Below are positions 48,389 through 60,901 of a stretch of 64,000 bases of DNA, piece after piece. The stretch lies in contig VWZX01001666.1 in NCBI GenBank assembly GCA_013399015.1, forward strand, positions 3,870,677 to 3,934,676, in the 5' to 3' direction. Below the pieces are notes generated by a model, which was not told the origin of the DNA, did not search any database, and saw only the letters and a list, made by a program, of their open reading frames with translations. This stretch comes from Galbula dea (lineage: Eukaryota; Chordata; Aves; Piciformes; Galbulidae). The stretch's first letter is position 1. Each line of letters begins with the position of its first letter. Position numbers and translations under genes: made by a program.

Positions 48389-51300
48389 TTATGTGTTCTA
48401 GCATAAGCTGAAAGCATTTCCTCTGATTCCTCCTGAATCATGGCAGTGATCTCTTTAATCTGGCTAAAAATATGAGCATGGTGCCATCAAATATGACCAA
48501 GAGGTAGCAGTGTTGAAGATGCTACATTCTCACAAGCAACCTTAAAAAAACAAACACACACAAAAACCAAACCAGGATTATAAGCACATTTGCACTGGAG
48601 GAAATGCTGGACAGTGAGCTGAGGTTATTAGCAGGCTGCTAAGGATATTCCTGGGCAGGTCTGTCCCTCAGAGGAGATTCTTTTGGGGCCAACACTTTAT
48701 TAGAGCAGAAACTCCAGCCTCTGGTCACTGTGCCACAAAGAAACAACCTCTTTCAGTTCTGCCCCTCTGACCTACTTGATTTGCTTTGGGTTGCTATTTT
48801 CATGCAAAGTATTTAAAATCAGCCTCATCATTACAGCAGAGACCGTTATCTCTCACTGTTTTCCCTCTAGCCCCAAGAATAACTCTGATGTCAGTGGGGA
48901 GCCCTTTCTCTGGCAGCCATCTCCTCGCTGCCAGCTTGTCAGATAAAGGTCATCTGGCTCTGCTAGCTCCTTAGGCAGACCATGCTCCACTCACACCCAA
49001 CCACCCCAAGCAAAGCAGCCCCTGGAGAAGCCAGTTCCTACTCCCTCTTCCAAGATCCCATTCAATTGCAAACCTGCCCTCAATTATACCAGCCAACTAC
49101 AACCCTTGAAAATACATATTGCAGCTGGGGTGGTGCCAGTGCCTTTTGGTCCAGCCCTTCCTCCTCCATAACAAATATCCCACGTTGGAGCCACAGGAAG
49201 GGGGAATACATCCCCATCTTCATGCTGGGGCTTTCCCAGCAACCAGCTTGTGAGTGGCTTCCACATCTGACCTGCTGCAGAGCTGATGCAGAGGGGAACA
49301 AGGCAAAAAGCTGGGACCCAAAGTGCTGACTGGTGGCCTTTGGGCATATGGAAGTAGCACAGGCTTATACTGGCCTCATGAGTAAAAGCCAGGATATTTT
49401 GTCAGTCTTGGGCAATTTGTCCTCCAGCTGCAATACAGCCCAGAGGTCCTTATGTTAAAATCACTGCTCTAGGAAGACTATAAGAAATCCCAGGGTGATC
49501 AAGTGTAGCTCCCCAAGAAGCCAGCCCTCAGCACACAGTCCTAGCAAACCTCATTCATGGCATTAACCACAATGGCCATTTTGCCTGAGGAAAGACAGAG
49601 TCAGGACTTCTGAGTTTGGCATAGATCCTAGACTATATAAATAGATTTCTATGAATCAAAGCTCCATTATGTAAGACATAAAAATAAGAGAACAAATGAG
49701 AGGAAAAATAAGCTGAACTTCAGAGTCTGCAGTGAAGCATCAGCTTAAGAGTTTGGGCACTGAGTCAAGACACAGATCTTTCTCTTTTTCTTTTTTCCCC
49801 CCCTCAGTTTGCCTGCTTTGCTTTAAAAGTGACTCATCTCCTCACTCCCCCTTCCACCAGCACTTTCCATGTCGTTTCAGACATGCCTGTACATTTTAAA
49901 GCTCAAGAGGACCATCAAAACTGCCTGTTTATTGACTGCACATCCACATTTGCACTTCTGAATTGGGAAGAGGGGGAGGTAAAGGGATGTGCACAAACAA
50001 AAAACTGCCTCCACCACGTCTCCAAGGTTAAAAGCTCCGTGGGGTGAGGCATGCTGCAGTTTACAATGAATTGAAATGTGACTAAAGGCAGCATGTGACA
50101 GCCAGCTATATTTAGCGGTGGCTTTTGCTTTTACACTCTTTGAGATACCCTGTCAGAAAAGCATCAGTGTTTGTGCATCTCAGCAGAAGAATGAGCCCCT
50201 GAAGGTGTAGGAAATCTCTGACAATGGCTCTGTATCCATGCCAGTTGTCGCTGGGGCATTTGTTTATAGACATTGCAGGCTCTCTCACCTCCCTCCCCAC
50301 CTCTGGGACGTTCTCAGCCACTCTTTGCTTTGACCAGGGAGTATTTTTAGCTGATGTAGCACAGTCATTCCACCATCGGATCTCTTTGTCACACCTTTTC
50401 CACAAGCCATCAGAAGGACAAGGCTTGAAAGAGAATAACAATGTCCCTTGTAGAAGTGCTGTGGTACTCATTCTCCTAAGAGATGAGATACACATTCCAT
50501 TTTCTTTTTTTCTCTTCTTAATTTATGTTATTTGCATAGTCAAACGAGGGAGGAGTGTGTGCTTTGTACAAGCTAAATGCATGTTGAACATAAATTAGTT
50601 TGAAGGGTTTTCTTTGGTTCAGAGAGATTCTGTTACTCATATATGCATCCTTCCAGCAGCAAAAAAATAGGCAAAAACTATATATATGTTTTATAAAAAA
50701 AAATCACCCTGAATTGCTGTTCTTCTGGGGAAGGCAGATTCTTTCTCCTTTTATTGCATCTTTTCTCTAGTGTTTGGTAAATAGAAGCATTTCTTAACTA
50801 CACTTGTATTACAAGCATGCTTTTAGGTTTATAAATAGTTACAAAAAACCAATACTTTTTTCACAGTCCCCTTTCTAGTCTGTGTAAAGCCTTGCCTGAC
50901 TGCTTTTAAAGAGGGCTTAGTGACATTTGGCTAACATACTAATGTATGCATATAAGAACGTGAACAGCACTAATAGTCTAGCTGGGATAAGCATTAGAGC
51001 ATTCCCAGTATTCCAGATTTCCATAAATAACATAAATTAACCTCTCAGCTATTTATATGCAGTACCAGCTACAAAGGCCTTTTATTTCATTCCTTTTTTC
51101 TCCCCATTTGCTAACTCAATATTCAGCTGACATTCTGGGGATGGCATCCATTTCTTGCAACAGGCTGCACAAGCACAATGGATGTTGCAGAAGTTTACTG
51201 GGAAACAGTCACTGAAATGTCTCACTGCAGCCCATGGCCTCTCCACTGGAAGATTTGCAAATCAAAAGTAAGGTTTGTTTTACAAGAAGTTCTACACATG

Positions 51301-51819
51301 ACATCCCCAACCACCATGACAATATCTGCCACTGAGCCCATGTCAGCCATGAGGCTATACAATGGTAAAAAGGTTTCTTTGCATAGACTAGGAAGGGGAT
51401 AAAACTCTCATCCTCCAGACCTTGCAGAGATTCCTGGTCCACAGCCCAGCTCTAGACCTATACTCTGTGTTTCCAGGGTTTGGACACAGTATTTTGTGTG
51501 CTACCATAGCAACTGATGCTCACATATCTGCTAGCAGATGGCACTTCCAGGAAGGAGGCCTGAAAATGTCTCTGTAGCAATCTTTGCATCCCTTGGACAT
51601 TTCAGAAAGCCTCTATCTTCCAGGCTTCTCTTCCTGATGTTTTGGTTATCATTGGTTGGCACGTGGCTTCATGAAGCAAAGAGAGAGCAAACAGGGAGCT
51701 GCCCTATCAGTAACCCTGCCAGCTGTACTGGCCAAATCAACAGAAACTTTTTAAACAACAGAAAACAAGTAGACATGTGGAAAAATATGAAGTCACAGAG
51801 AAAAGTTATAATGGCTGTA

Positions 51820-53090
51820 GTTCAGGGAAGCTCTACCTCACTAATTAATGGAGTTTTCTAGAGGAGGTAAGGAGCATGCAGAGGTAGCTCATTTGGTTGA
51901 TAAAACAGGAGTGGATTTTCAACAGAGTTTCACAATATCCCTTACTAAGAGTTCTTAAAGGTGCTAAACTAAGGGGAAAAGTTCTCTCATGGATTAAAGT
52001 TAAAGGCAACAAAGAGGAGGAATAAACCTTAGGGTCCTGTGGAAATCTATTCTGCTTCTGTGTCATTAAGCATATTTCGTAACCACCTAGAAAAAGCACT
52101 GGAGAGTAAGTCAGAGAGATTTGGTGATGACACTAAGCCACTGAAGCTGTAAACATGAGTGATGACAGTGCAGAATCACAATGCAGTGCTGTGGTAAAAG
52201 CAACAGGGCACTAAGACCTCAGACAAAATTTGGTGCCTGTGAATACATGCATGCATACAGGGAAAAGCAACCTTAACTTCAGAGATGCAGTGGTGGGGTT
52301 TGAGTTACCTTTTAACCCTCAGAAAAGTAATCCTGGCATTACAACAGCCTTTTCTACCAACATGTGAGCTCAGGGTTTAGCAGCACATGGCATCTCAGGA
52401 ACTACCAGGAAAGAAACAGAGACAAAAATTCCTTGTTACTCTCATATCTTGAATCCTCTGGGGAGTTCCAGTCCTTCCATCTATCTTAAGAAAAGAAATA
52501 CAACACAATTACAAAAAGGACAGGCAGGCAGCACAAGTGTTAAGTATGGAAATATGTTTCAAGAATTAAGTAAACCACCTAGGAGTCTTTCTCTTAAGGA
52601 AAGGTGAGCAGGGAGATGACAGGCATCTGGGAAACCTTGAGTGACTTGGGGGAGTTGAATAGGGTGTGATTATTCTCACTCTTCCTTAAAACAGGAAGTC
52701 TACAGCACCAGATTTTGAACCTACCAGGTGATAGTTTCAAAACAAAGGTGGCACTTTTTCACAGCACAGAGGTTATGCTAAGGAATTAATTGCCACAGGA
52801 TGCTGTAAATCCAAAGTTTGCATGGCTTCCAGAAAGCAACTGGACAAAGTTCCAGGAAAAGATTATCCTGAGCTATTATGCATAAAGTTGTCACCTCCAG
52901 CTCAGGAAGTTTCTAGTTTGGGGATTGTTAGAAGCTAGGAATATACCTGTATCACTGCCACCCCAGAATCTTTTTCCTATCTACTGTCAGTCACCGTTAG
53001 AGACAGAGAACTGAGCTAACTAGGGCTTCAGTCTGGGTAGTCAAAGTCCTCTCATACTGCATCATTTCAGCCATAAGAACTGATCTCAGG
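51820..53090 (+). mobile_element. Ancient CR1-family LINE copy, sense, with RT motif relic
   Basis: About 1.27 kb follows an old amniote CR1 from the reverse-transcriptase domain to the 3' end. At 51914-51931 the plus strand reads D-F-Q-Q-S-F, an eroded form of the CR1 RT motif DFQKAFDKV. TCTCTCATGGATTAAAG (about 51984-52000) and GGTCCTGTGGAAATCTATTC (from 52033) match the next conserved blocks, followed by ATTTGGTGATGACACTAAGC near 52119, the catalytic-loop neighbourhood (normally FADDTK, here FGDDTK). Later matches are CAGGGAAAAGCAACC near 52258, CATATCTTGAATCCTCTGG near 52443, CTTAAGGAAAGGTGAGCAGG near 52592, GCACTTTTTCACAGCACAGA near 52751, AATTAATTGCCACAGGATGC near 52783 and GAACTGAGCTAACTAGGGC near 53009. 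Frameshifts and stops throughout make it inert. High divergence marks it as much older than the avian CR1 ends. Boundaries are approximate, by eye. Confidence 0.8.
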
Positions 53091-55631
53091 CAGGGCTAAA
53101 TGTGAAGTAACTCAATGTTTTTCACTGAAAGCTAATCTCCATCAGCTGCTTCAGATTTGCCATCAATTTGTAAGAGCCCACACACAGTTAGGGTACTGCT
53201 CCATCCTGCCTTGGCATTGTGTGCTCTTTTACTTTGAACTAAAAGGGGCTACTCTCAGGACACATGAAGGGAAGCAGAATACTTGGGTTTAGGTTTTTGC
53301 AAACATTCTGGAGCTCATTCTTTTTCCATGTTTTGTCTTCTTCCTTCTTTTAGCTGAAATGTCAGCAATGATGCTTCCTTTATGGAGAAAATGAAGATAT
53401 GCTGATAGGATAACCTCCCTCATCCATCAGCTGTTCTCCAGCAGGAAATGACTGCCCTTTGCTCTGAGCTTTTCTAGTGGAATAAGGAAGGGTCAGCCTC
53501 TGAAAACTGGATTCACCCTACACTGTACCTCACTAAAATAGAAGTCACATTGCAATCACTGCCACTGCTTAGAGGATTAAAAATTATAAAGCTAATGAGA
53601 ATGAGAACCTGCCCCTAATGTACCACATCTCTCTTTAAGAATCCTATTTGGTTCATCTTACTGTGGCTGCTGCCCCATTAAAGCCTTAAAGAGAACTCAT
53701 AAATATAAAAATACCCAAGAGTGTGGCAGAGAATCCTGCCCTGAATAATTGTACTGAAATGTTCTAAAAGGAACTTAATTTCCTTCTCGATGGCCTCAGT
53801 AATACTTTGAAGAGAGAAGAATGAAGGTGAGGACACGCATTACATTCTGTAGAGGTAGAGAGAGAAACCTTTTTGCAGTGAATATGTCAGGGGAATATGT
53901 CTAGAAGGGCTTATATCTGTGAAAATATGACCTCTGATTTTGCCAAGGTCAGTAAAACCTACTGTGATTTGCTTTGTAAGTGTCGGTCACACAAGTTAAA
54001 GCTGCCTCAAGGCAACTTTGATTTCAGGACCCAAATGCAACAAGACGTGAGGTTTCTGAAAGGTTTGCAAAATCCTCCTCTGTGTGGAGGAACAAGATTA
54101 TCTGGTCCAGCATTTGTTTATGATTATTTATGGATCCAAAACAAGTCAGTTCTTTACTCTAAAGTCATACAGAATAACAGATCAAAAAGCCATTAGGAAC
54201 TGTTAGTCTAACATGAAACGGGCTTCTTAATTCCAGTTTCCTGGCTCACGCTGTTCATGGGTGGGTGCTGTTCCCTTAGCCTCTGTGGTGGTATCTGCCA
54301 GAAGACCCCCACAGGTCTGCAGTGCCATTTGTTGAGAGAATTTGTTGGAATTCTGGGTTACATGATTTTCTGCCTATTTCTTGAGTTAAAGCTGAAAGGC
54401 AGGGGGGATGGGTCCTGTACTCTGTCCTGAATGCCTTCATATGCCTGTTAAGAGGCTGTCATTGTACCTTGGAATCGCTGGGGTTGGAGACTGGGAGAAG
54501 CATATGGGGTCTCACCATTACCCACTCCTTCAAACATTCATCTCAGTGTCAGAAAAATGAGCTCCTAACATCTACTGCACTCATGTTCACATGGGATTTC
54601 TGTATTGTGCTAGGAATAGGAGGATTTCCATAGAAGGTTAAAGTGTTTCATGTCCTGCCTGAGACTGACCAGTTCTAGATGTTCCTGAGAAAGATGCCAG
54701 GATCTTATTCAGTAGTTGTGGAGTAGTGTGATTTCCAGAATAGTTTCTGCTTTGCCTGCACCAGGAAAAGAAAGTGGTTTATCATCTGCAATGTATTTAC
54801 CACCTTAGATTTTCCAGTTACCCTACCCAAAATAACAATACATACTCTTTTGTTGATGTAAATATCTACATGTCTAATAGTGCCTTTACTTTCTTCATAT
54901 CTCATGATGATGGACTTGATAGATTGTTGCAAAAGTACTTACCATTTACTGGAAATGGTTACCTTCTAGTTGCACTTCATTTTTAACTCAGGCAGTGCTA
55001 TATGAATTTTTTGTGTGCCATAGGATGCTCCCCTCTGTCCCTTTTTATTCCCCTCCTGTCTAACTGAGGAAGTCCAGCCTTTTCATCAACTTCTCATGGA
55101 GAAGTCTCCCATCACTGTAGTTGTTTTATCACCAGGTTTCTGCATCCTGTCTGGAAAGACTTGCCTAACACTAAAGTGAGCATACCTTGCATGACAGATT
55201 ACCTGTCATGCCTTTGCAGATGTAAATGGTGTCCCCTCACTCATTGTTTAATTGTCCAAATCCCATTTTGGGCTAGAGCTCTACAGCACTTGGGAAGCTG
55301 AACACCCAGTCCAGTTGATGAAGGGCCACAGAGATGGTTGAGCCCTGATGAGGCACTGTACCAAGCTGCAGATAGACAGGTCACTGTTGCCAGGAGGTGA
55401 TGTCCTGCTTCATTCTCCAACACCTCTACATCATGGTCATGCAGTTACTCCAATTCCCATCCTTCAGCACCAGTACCCCTTGGATCTCTCATTGCAGCAG
55501 CTCACAAAATGAGAGGAAAACAGTTGACAGAAGCAAAGGACATTTTCTGATGGATGAGGTAGCTGGATCAGCTCCACAGTCTGCCTGACAAACAGTGCAA
55601 TGAGTATCAGAAAGAGGGTGAGACTCCTGGT

Positions 55632-55690
55632 CAGCAGCAGCAGCAGCAAGGAAAGGAGGAAGGAGAGAGGGGAGAAGGAATGGGATAACA
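55632..55690 (+). repeat. CAG repeat followed by polypurine tract
   Basis: Five CAG units (55632-55646) followed by about 40 bases that are almost entirely A and G up to 55682. A low-complexity composite; no gene frame is supported over it. Confidence 0.8.
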
Positions 55691-56224
55691 TCTGTCAGGA
55701 GCTCCAAGCTGATAGGGGACTTCCAGGGAGGAAACAAAATGTTTGTGATGCATCTGTTTCAAATTGCAGGTATCTGGATATTGGCAAAAGTGCATGCCTA
55801 CAGCTTCAAAGCCAGAAATACTATTTAAACTTCCTGACCCCTAAAAACTAAGGGCATGGAGAAGGAAAGTTCACCTCTCCATACAGCCGGCAAGCAAGCA
55901 CCTCAGCAGACCCAAACCTTCAAAAGTGTTACATCACTGTTGTCAACAGCACAGGTTTCCTCCTGCCATCTCACTCCATCTTCTCAGGTCTCTTTGTTGT
56001 TCTTCACAGCCCTCTCTTGAGTCATGAACCAATGACGAGTTGTGTACATCTTTGTGGCTGCAGTGGTTTCCCCTCCTTTCCACGATGACATATTTCAAAT
56101 GCTCTAGATAAGGTGCTTGGAGCTTCTCCATATTAGCACTTAGCCACATTGAGAGCTGCCAATCTGCTTCTGTCCTGCACTTCTCAGGTGCTAAATACCA
56201 CTCCCCTCATCCTGTGACTATTTG

Positions 56225-56285
56225 CTCTATTAACTTTTTGTCAGGGACACTGTCAAAGGTTTCCTGAAAGTGCAGGTGCTTGTGG
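56225..56285 (-). mobile_element. Possible ancient CR1 RT fragment, antisense
   Basis: The block containing TTTTTGTCAGGGACACTGTC (from 56235) and AAAGGTTTCCTGAAAGTGCA (from 56256) resembles the antisense of the CR1 reverse-transcriptase segment that encodes the region around KAFDTV. Flanking sequence does not extend the match clearly on either side. It could be a small surviving island of a degraded copy, or chance. Confidence 0.4.
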
Positions 56286-59200
56286 TCACCACAGAACAGT
56301 CTTAGCCATGTCTCTAAGGTCTTTATGGAGCTGTGGTGTTTTCTTTTTCCTTCAGACTCCTGCTTTCTCCTGTGAATTTCCTTTATATTCAGATGAAGAA
56401 GCGATGCAAAATTTCACAGGAGGGAAAAGGTGCAGAGCAGAAAGAGATGAGATACGAGTATGATTATGCAGGAATCCTGTGCAACTTGAATAGTAGGAAA
56501 GTCATCTCATCTCCTGCTCTGGAATGTCTCCTGCTGATGGGTGCAACCCTTTCCCAGTGACTGTGAAAATCTTGATAAGGAAAGCGATGAGACACTCGGC
56601 GCAGCTAGAGCTCTAAGACTTGGGTTTGCCCTCCTACACATTTTGGGTGGGCAGGCAAACCACAGACTGTCATCTGTGAAGTCAGAAAGAGTTGGGTACA
56701 TTTAATTACTACATTAGAGCTTACTAACACTTCCAGTGTGCCAAGAACTGGCTGTGGAGGGTTTGGGGTTGTTGTTCGCCCTTTGGTTTTGCCACAACAC
56801 AACTATTGGGGTAGGAGCTCACACATCTGAGAGCTGGAGTCAGCTCATTAGTAGGAATTTACTGCAATAAACAGGTCAGGAAATAGTTGTGGCAAAGCAA
56901 AGAGCTGAGTGGCTTTGGCTTACTCTCATACTTTTCTTCTCATTGTTTCTTATTCTGTCTTTTCCCACTCTTAAGGTTTTCTCTTTGGCAGTTTTCTATA
57001 TCCAACAATCTTATTTCTTCTTCAGGAGAATACAATAATGCAAATAAAGGATCTTTCCAATTAATCAAGGTCTTTCAGTGATTGGGAGTTAGGCAACACA
57101 GAAATCCCCTCTGAGAATCTGCACCTGACCATTTTAACAGGACCTGGGTGTTGTTCACTGCACAGTTCATTAATCAGCAGTGCCCAGATGAATGACTGCA
57201 GCCTCATCATGCATCCCATGGCCTAGTCACCCCCTTTCCCAGAAATCCAAAGGAAAAGGCCAAATCTGGTGGCAACAACAGCAGCCAGATGCTAGCCTCC
57301 CCTTTTCCCATGGGTGCATAGTCCTGACATGGCAGGGCAGCTCTGGAGAAGCATCTCTGCCTCCCAAAGCCTCTTCCTCTGGGACACACAGTCTGAGTGG
57401 GATGTGCAGAGCATACTCAGCACCTCCAAGGGGCTCACCAGGGCTGTACTCAACAGGAGGCATCACACAGCACACATTTGCCTGCCACTATGATAAGCCA
57501 CATGGCCCCTAGTGACCTAAAAAGGCATCCAGATGTACACAGCTGCTCTGGTGTGATCTAACTAAATATTTGGATAGGCAAATACCTGAATCAAAATGAT
57601 CTTTGTGACACATTTGGGATCTTTCTGTTACTTTTCCATACTTGGGATATCTGAAATAAGCCAGTCCATGCAAAGTCACTGTTGCTTAATGATAGGGAAT
57701 CAGTGACAAAAAAAAACCCAACCCAGTTGAGGGCTTCTCTGTTAGTCAGCATTTCCTTCCTGATCCCACAACAGCAACAGAGGTATGTGTGTACCAGAGC
57801 TGTGCTTTGCCTTCCCCATGCATGCCTGCCTCCTGCTCACCAGGGGAGAGGAGAGCCTTCATGCCACTCCTAGGAGTGCCCTGCCATCTGCCCTGGGGCC
57901 ATGGAAATGTCCTGACACTGTGTCCTCTCAAAACATATTCAAGGCATGCAGGATCCATCTTGTCTTTTCTACCTCCACGCTAAACTCTGTGTTGAACTAG
58001 AGGCTGCAAGATTGCAGCATTTGCTGTTCAGAGCAAGCTTAGAACACTGCAGAGGTCAAAATGAAAAAATCATTTCCCTTTCCTCTTTTCTTTTTGTTTT
58101 TTTTTGTTGTTCTTAAACAGTGATCCCCCATTATCAAACTAATAACTTGAAGGGCATATTTTGTTCCATTTTATTTCACTTTCAGCTTTTGCCATCTGTG
58201 TCCTTGGTCAAGCACAAACATGACTGAACTCATGCAACAGGGCCCCACAGTTATTCTCCACAGGGAGATACTAAGCCTGATGTGAACATACTGTTGTTTT
58301 GATTTAGCTTATAGGTGAGATACTAAGTAGGGTTTGATCACTATGAATACATCTGCTTATGGAACCTGAGGTAGTTTTTGTACATGGATATCCTTTATAG
58401 GACTTAAGCTTCTACCCATATAGCAAGGTAAATGAGTATAACCACATCCTAAATCAGTCCAGAGGGATTTGCATTAAAAAAATTAAATTCATGGAGGTGT
58501 GGATGTGGACAAGCTTCCTGCCTGCTAGCAACCACCTTTCTGCAGAGTTAAGATCTGTGTTTATACATACCATTTTCTAGAAAAAAAGGAGGGTGACTGC
58601 CCTGAAGAGCACTTTGTGGACATCATTGGGTTATGCTTTGCTGAGCCTGGCTGGTTCACTGACTCTTTTGAGCTTTTAGCCATAAGTAGATAACAACAGC
58701 AACCAGCAGGACCAAGGACCAAGTAGACTGTGACCAAGGAGATCGTGCCCCAGGGAAGGGAAAGCATGCAAAGGCCAGGGTGCATCAGCAGCTGCAGACT
58801 GATTTGCCCACCATGTGGTGCTGTCAGCTGGGCTAACTGTGTCACCTCCCCACCCCGGTCCTCTTTGACTCACCCAACCCACTTCAGTACATCATCCTTC
58901 AGTACATTATCACAGTATTTGCAGCTTCCTGCACAGTGTCACAGAGCAGAAAAGGAAAAGAAACATAAAAATACAGAAAGTCCATAGTTTTTCAACACTG
59001 ACCTCATAAAATAGACCATTCTTAAAAACTGTTGTCCCAAATAGCAGTGCAACTCTTCAATATCTTTCCATTGTGTGCAGGTTCTCAAGCATCTGTAGCC
59101 TCCAAAATGGCTTGGTCCTAACCTGGCATGACCTCCTGGGACACTGTCTGCAAGTGGCAGGAGTCTGTCTGCAATGAGGACCACTCACCCACAGAGGCAC

Positions 59201-60869
59201 CAAACACACAACCAAGTGCATCTAAAACCTGGAGGGAGAAAGCTGATGCCACCAACAAGGTATGCTCACTGCTGGTGATGGGAGTGAAGTTACATGGGGC
59301 TCCAGCTGACAGGCACATCACCTGAGGGTAATGAGAGAAAAAGGCAAAACACACACAGCAGATATTTTTCCTTGCAAATGACACAGGGAGGTGTCTCAGT
59401 GCCTGCCTATCATCTAATATTTATACACATTTCATTCTTGTTCCTATCATCCTCACAGGGTATCAAGATCTTGGAAGATTTTGGTTAAACTCTTCTGTGA
59501 ATGGGAATAATCAAACTTGTTGTTTTCTTTGCTGAAGCTTTTCTTAGCTAACCATAAACTAGTTCCAGGACAGTATTGCTACCTCTTCCTTTTACATTTA
59601 ACCTTCCTGTCACTCTAGTTTTACCATTGTGGGTCTGAAATTCATTCCCACAGAAGCCAACTGAGGACTTGTTGTATAATGTCCCTTGATTTTACTGTTT
59701 AATCTTCTCTCCATCCTGCTTATGTACAATATCTTTGGCTACACACATTCAGCAGGGTTATGAAATTTCAGATCCCTCCCTCTGCTTCCCAGGAAAGGAA
59801 GGAGAAAGGAAAGGGGAGATTTCATCTCTATTCCCTGGCATCATGCTCTGAATGTTATTCACTGTGCTAATAACTGTATCAGCATGTTTATAAGCTGAAG
59901 TGCCTTTAATTGTTTCACTCACTCTCTCATACACATGAAGTAAGCACTCTAATGGGTTCTGTACCTTTCATCCTTTATTTTATTGCTAATGTTATCCAGT
60001 AATATAAAATGAGGGATGAGTGCAGTCTGAGGAAAGTGGAAAAATCAATGCACGTCCAGACTCCATAGGAGAGCAGAGGAGGAGCTGGGGCTGCCAGGCA
60101 CTGCAGTCCCTCTTGGGCCAGATGAGGAGAGCAAGGCAGTGAGTGAGGAAGGGCACATGAGCAAAACATCCCCTGAAGCACCTATTTGCAGTGGGAGAGC
60201 TCAGAGTGCCCTAGGTGTCTCACACCCTCTGCCCTCCCAGCCCAACTCCTGTTTGTGAAGAAGGTGGCTCCAGCCATGCTTGATGTGCATAGACAGCAGC
60301 AGGGCAGATGCTGAATGCATGGGCATGGGGTGTTTCCATCCAGCTGTGAGCACAACCTTCACACCACAGCTAGGGCCACCAGCTGGAGTTACCCCAGCAC
60401 AAGTGGCCAGGCAAGGTAGGTCCTCTTCTTCCCAAGCTCTCCCTGATGTGAGGTCCAAGGGGCTTTGAGCAATCAGAGAAGCAATGGCAAGCCCTTTCCT
60501 TTACCCCAGAAACGGAGGTGTCCACGCAGACAGGGGGCTTGGGTGTGAGCAGACACACGTGTGCTTGAACAACTGTGCCCTGAAACATGTGATGGTGTTA
60601 GAGGGTGTCAAGCACAACAGCAGGGCAGCTCTCTGTGTCTTGTGAGGATCACTTGACAGTCCTCCACGTGGAGTGTCAGACAGATTCCCCAGGAACACAA
60701 CATACCTGTGTCACATACAGCCATCAGCCAGCCACAGTGTTAATAATGCACAGGGGCAGCCACTTGCCATTCTCAATTCTCTAGACATCTCTGTTTTCCC
60801 TGTGGGAAAGTATAGCTTGATCTTTGGCCATGAAAGAACAAATGTTTAAAAAATCAAGAAGATTTATAC

Positions 60870-60901
60870 CCTTTTTTCTTTCCTTTTCTTTTTTTTTTTT
60901 T
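60870..60901 (+). repeat. T-rich pyrimidine tract
   Basis: Thirty-two bases of C and T only, ending in T13. Low complexity. Confidence 0.85.

Larger units (their letters stand above)
45281..51819. other. Intergenic DNA, no gene recognised
   Basis: A stretch of 6.5 kb without a recognisable gene. The longest open frame of the whole window lies here (215 codons, 45978-46625 plus), but it runs through the CTTC microsatellite, which contains no stop codon in any frame on that strand, and the remainder matches no protein I know. Other content is a TG microsatellite at 48376-48388, an A/C-rich tract at 48541-48575, a pyrimidine run at 49782-49805 and a TA-rich patch near 50680. Confidence 0.65.

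Noticed and set aside
50530..50537. Octamer ATTTGCAT as an Oct factor site
   Set aside because: An 8-mer is expected about twice by chance in this window; no supporting context.
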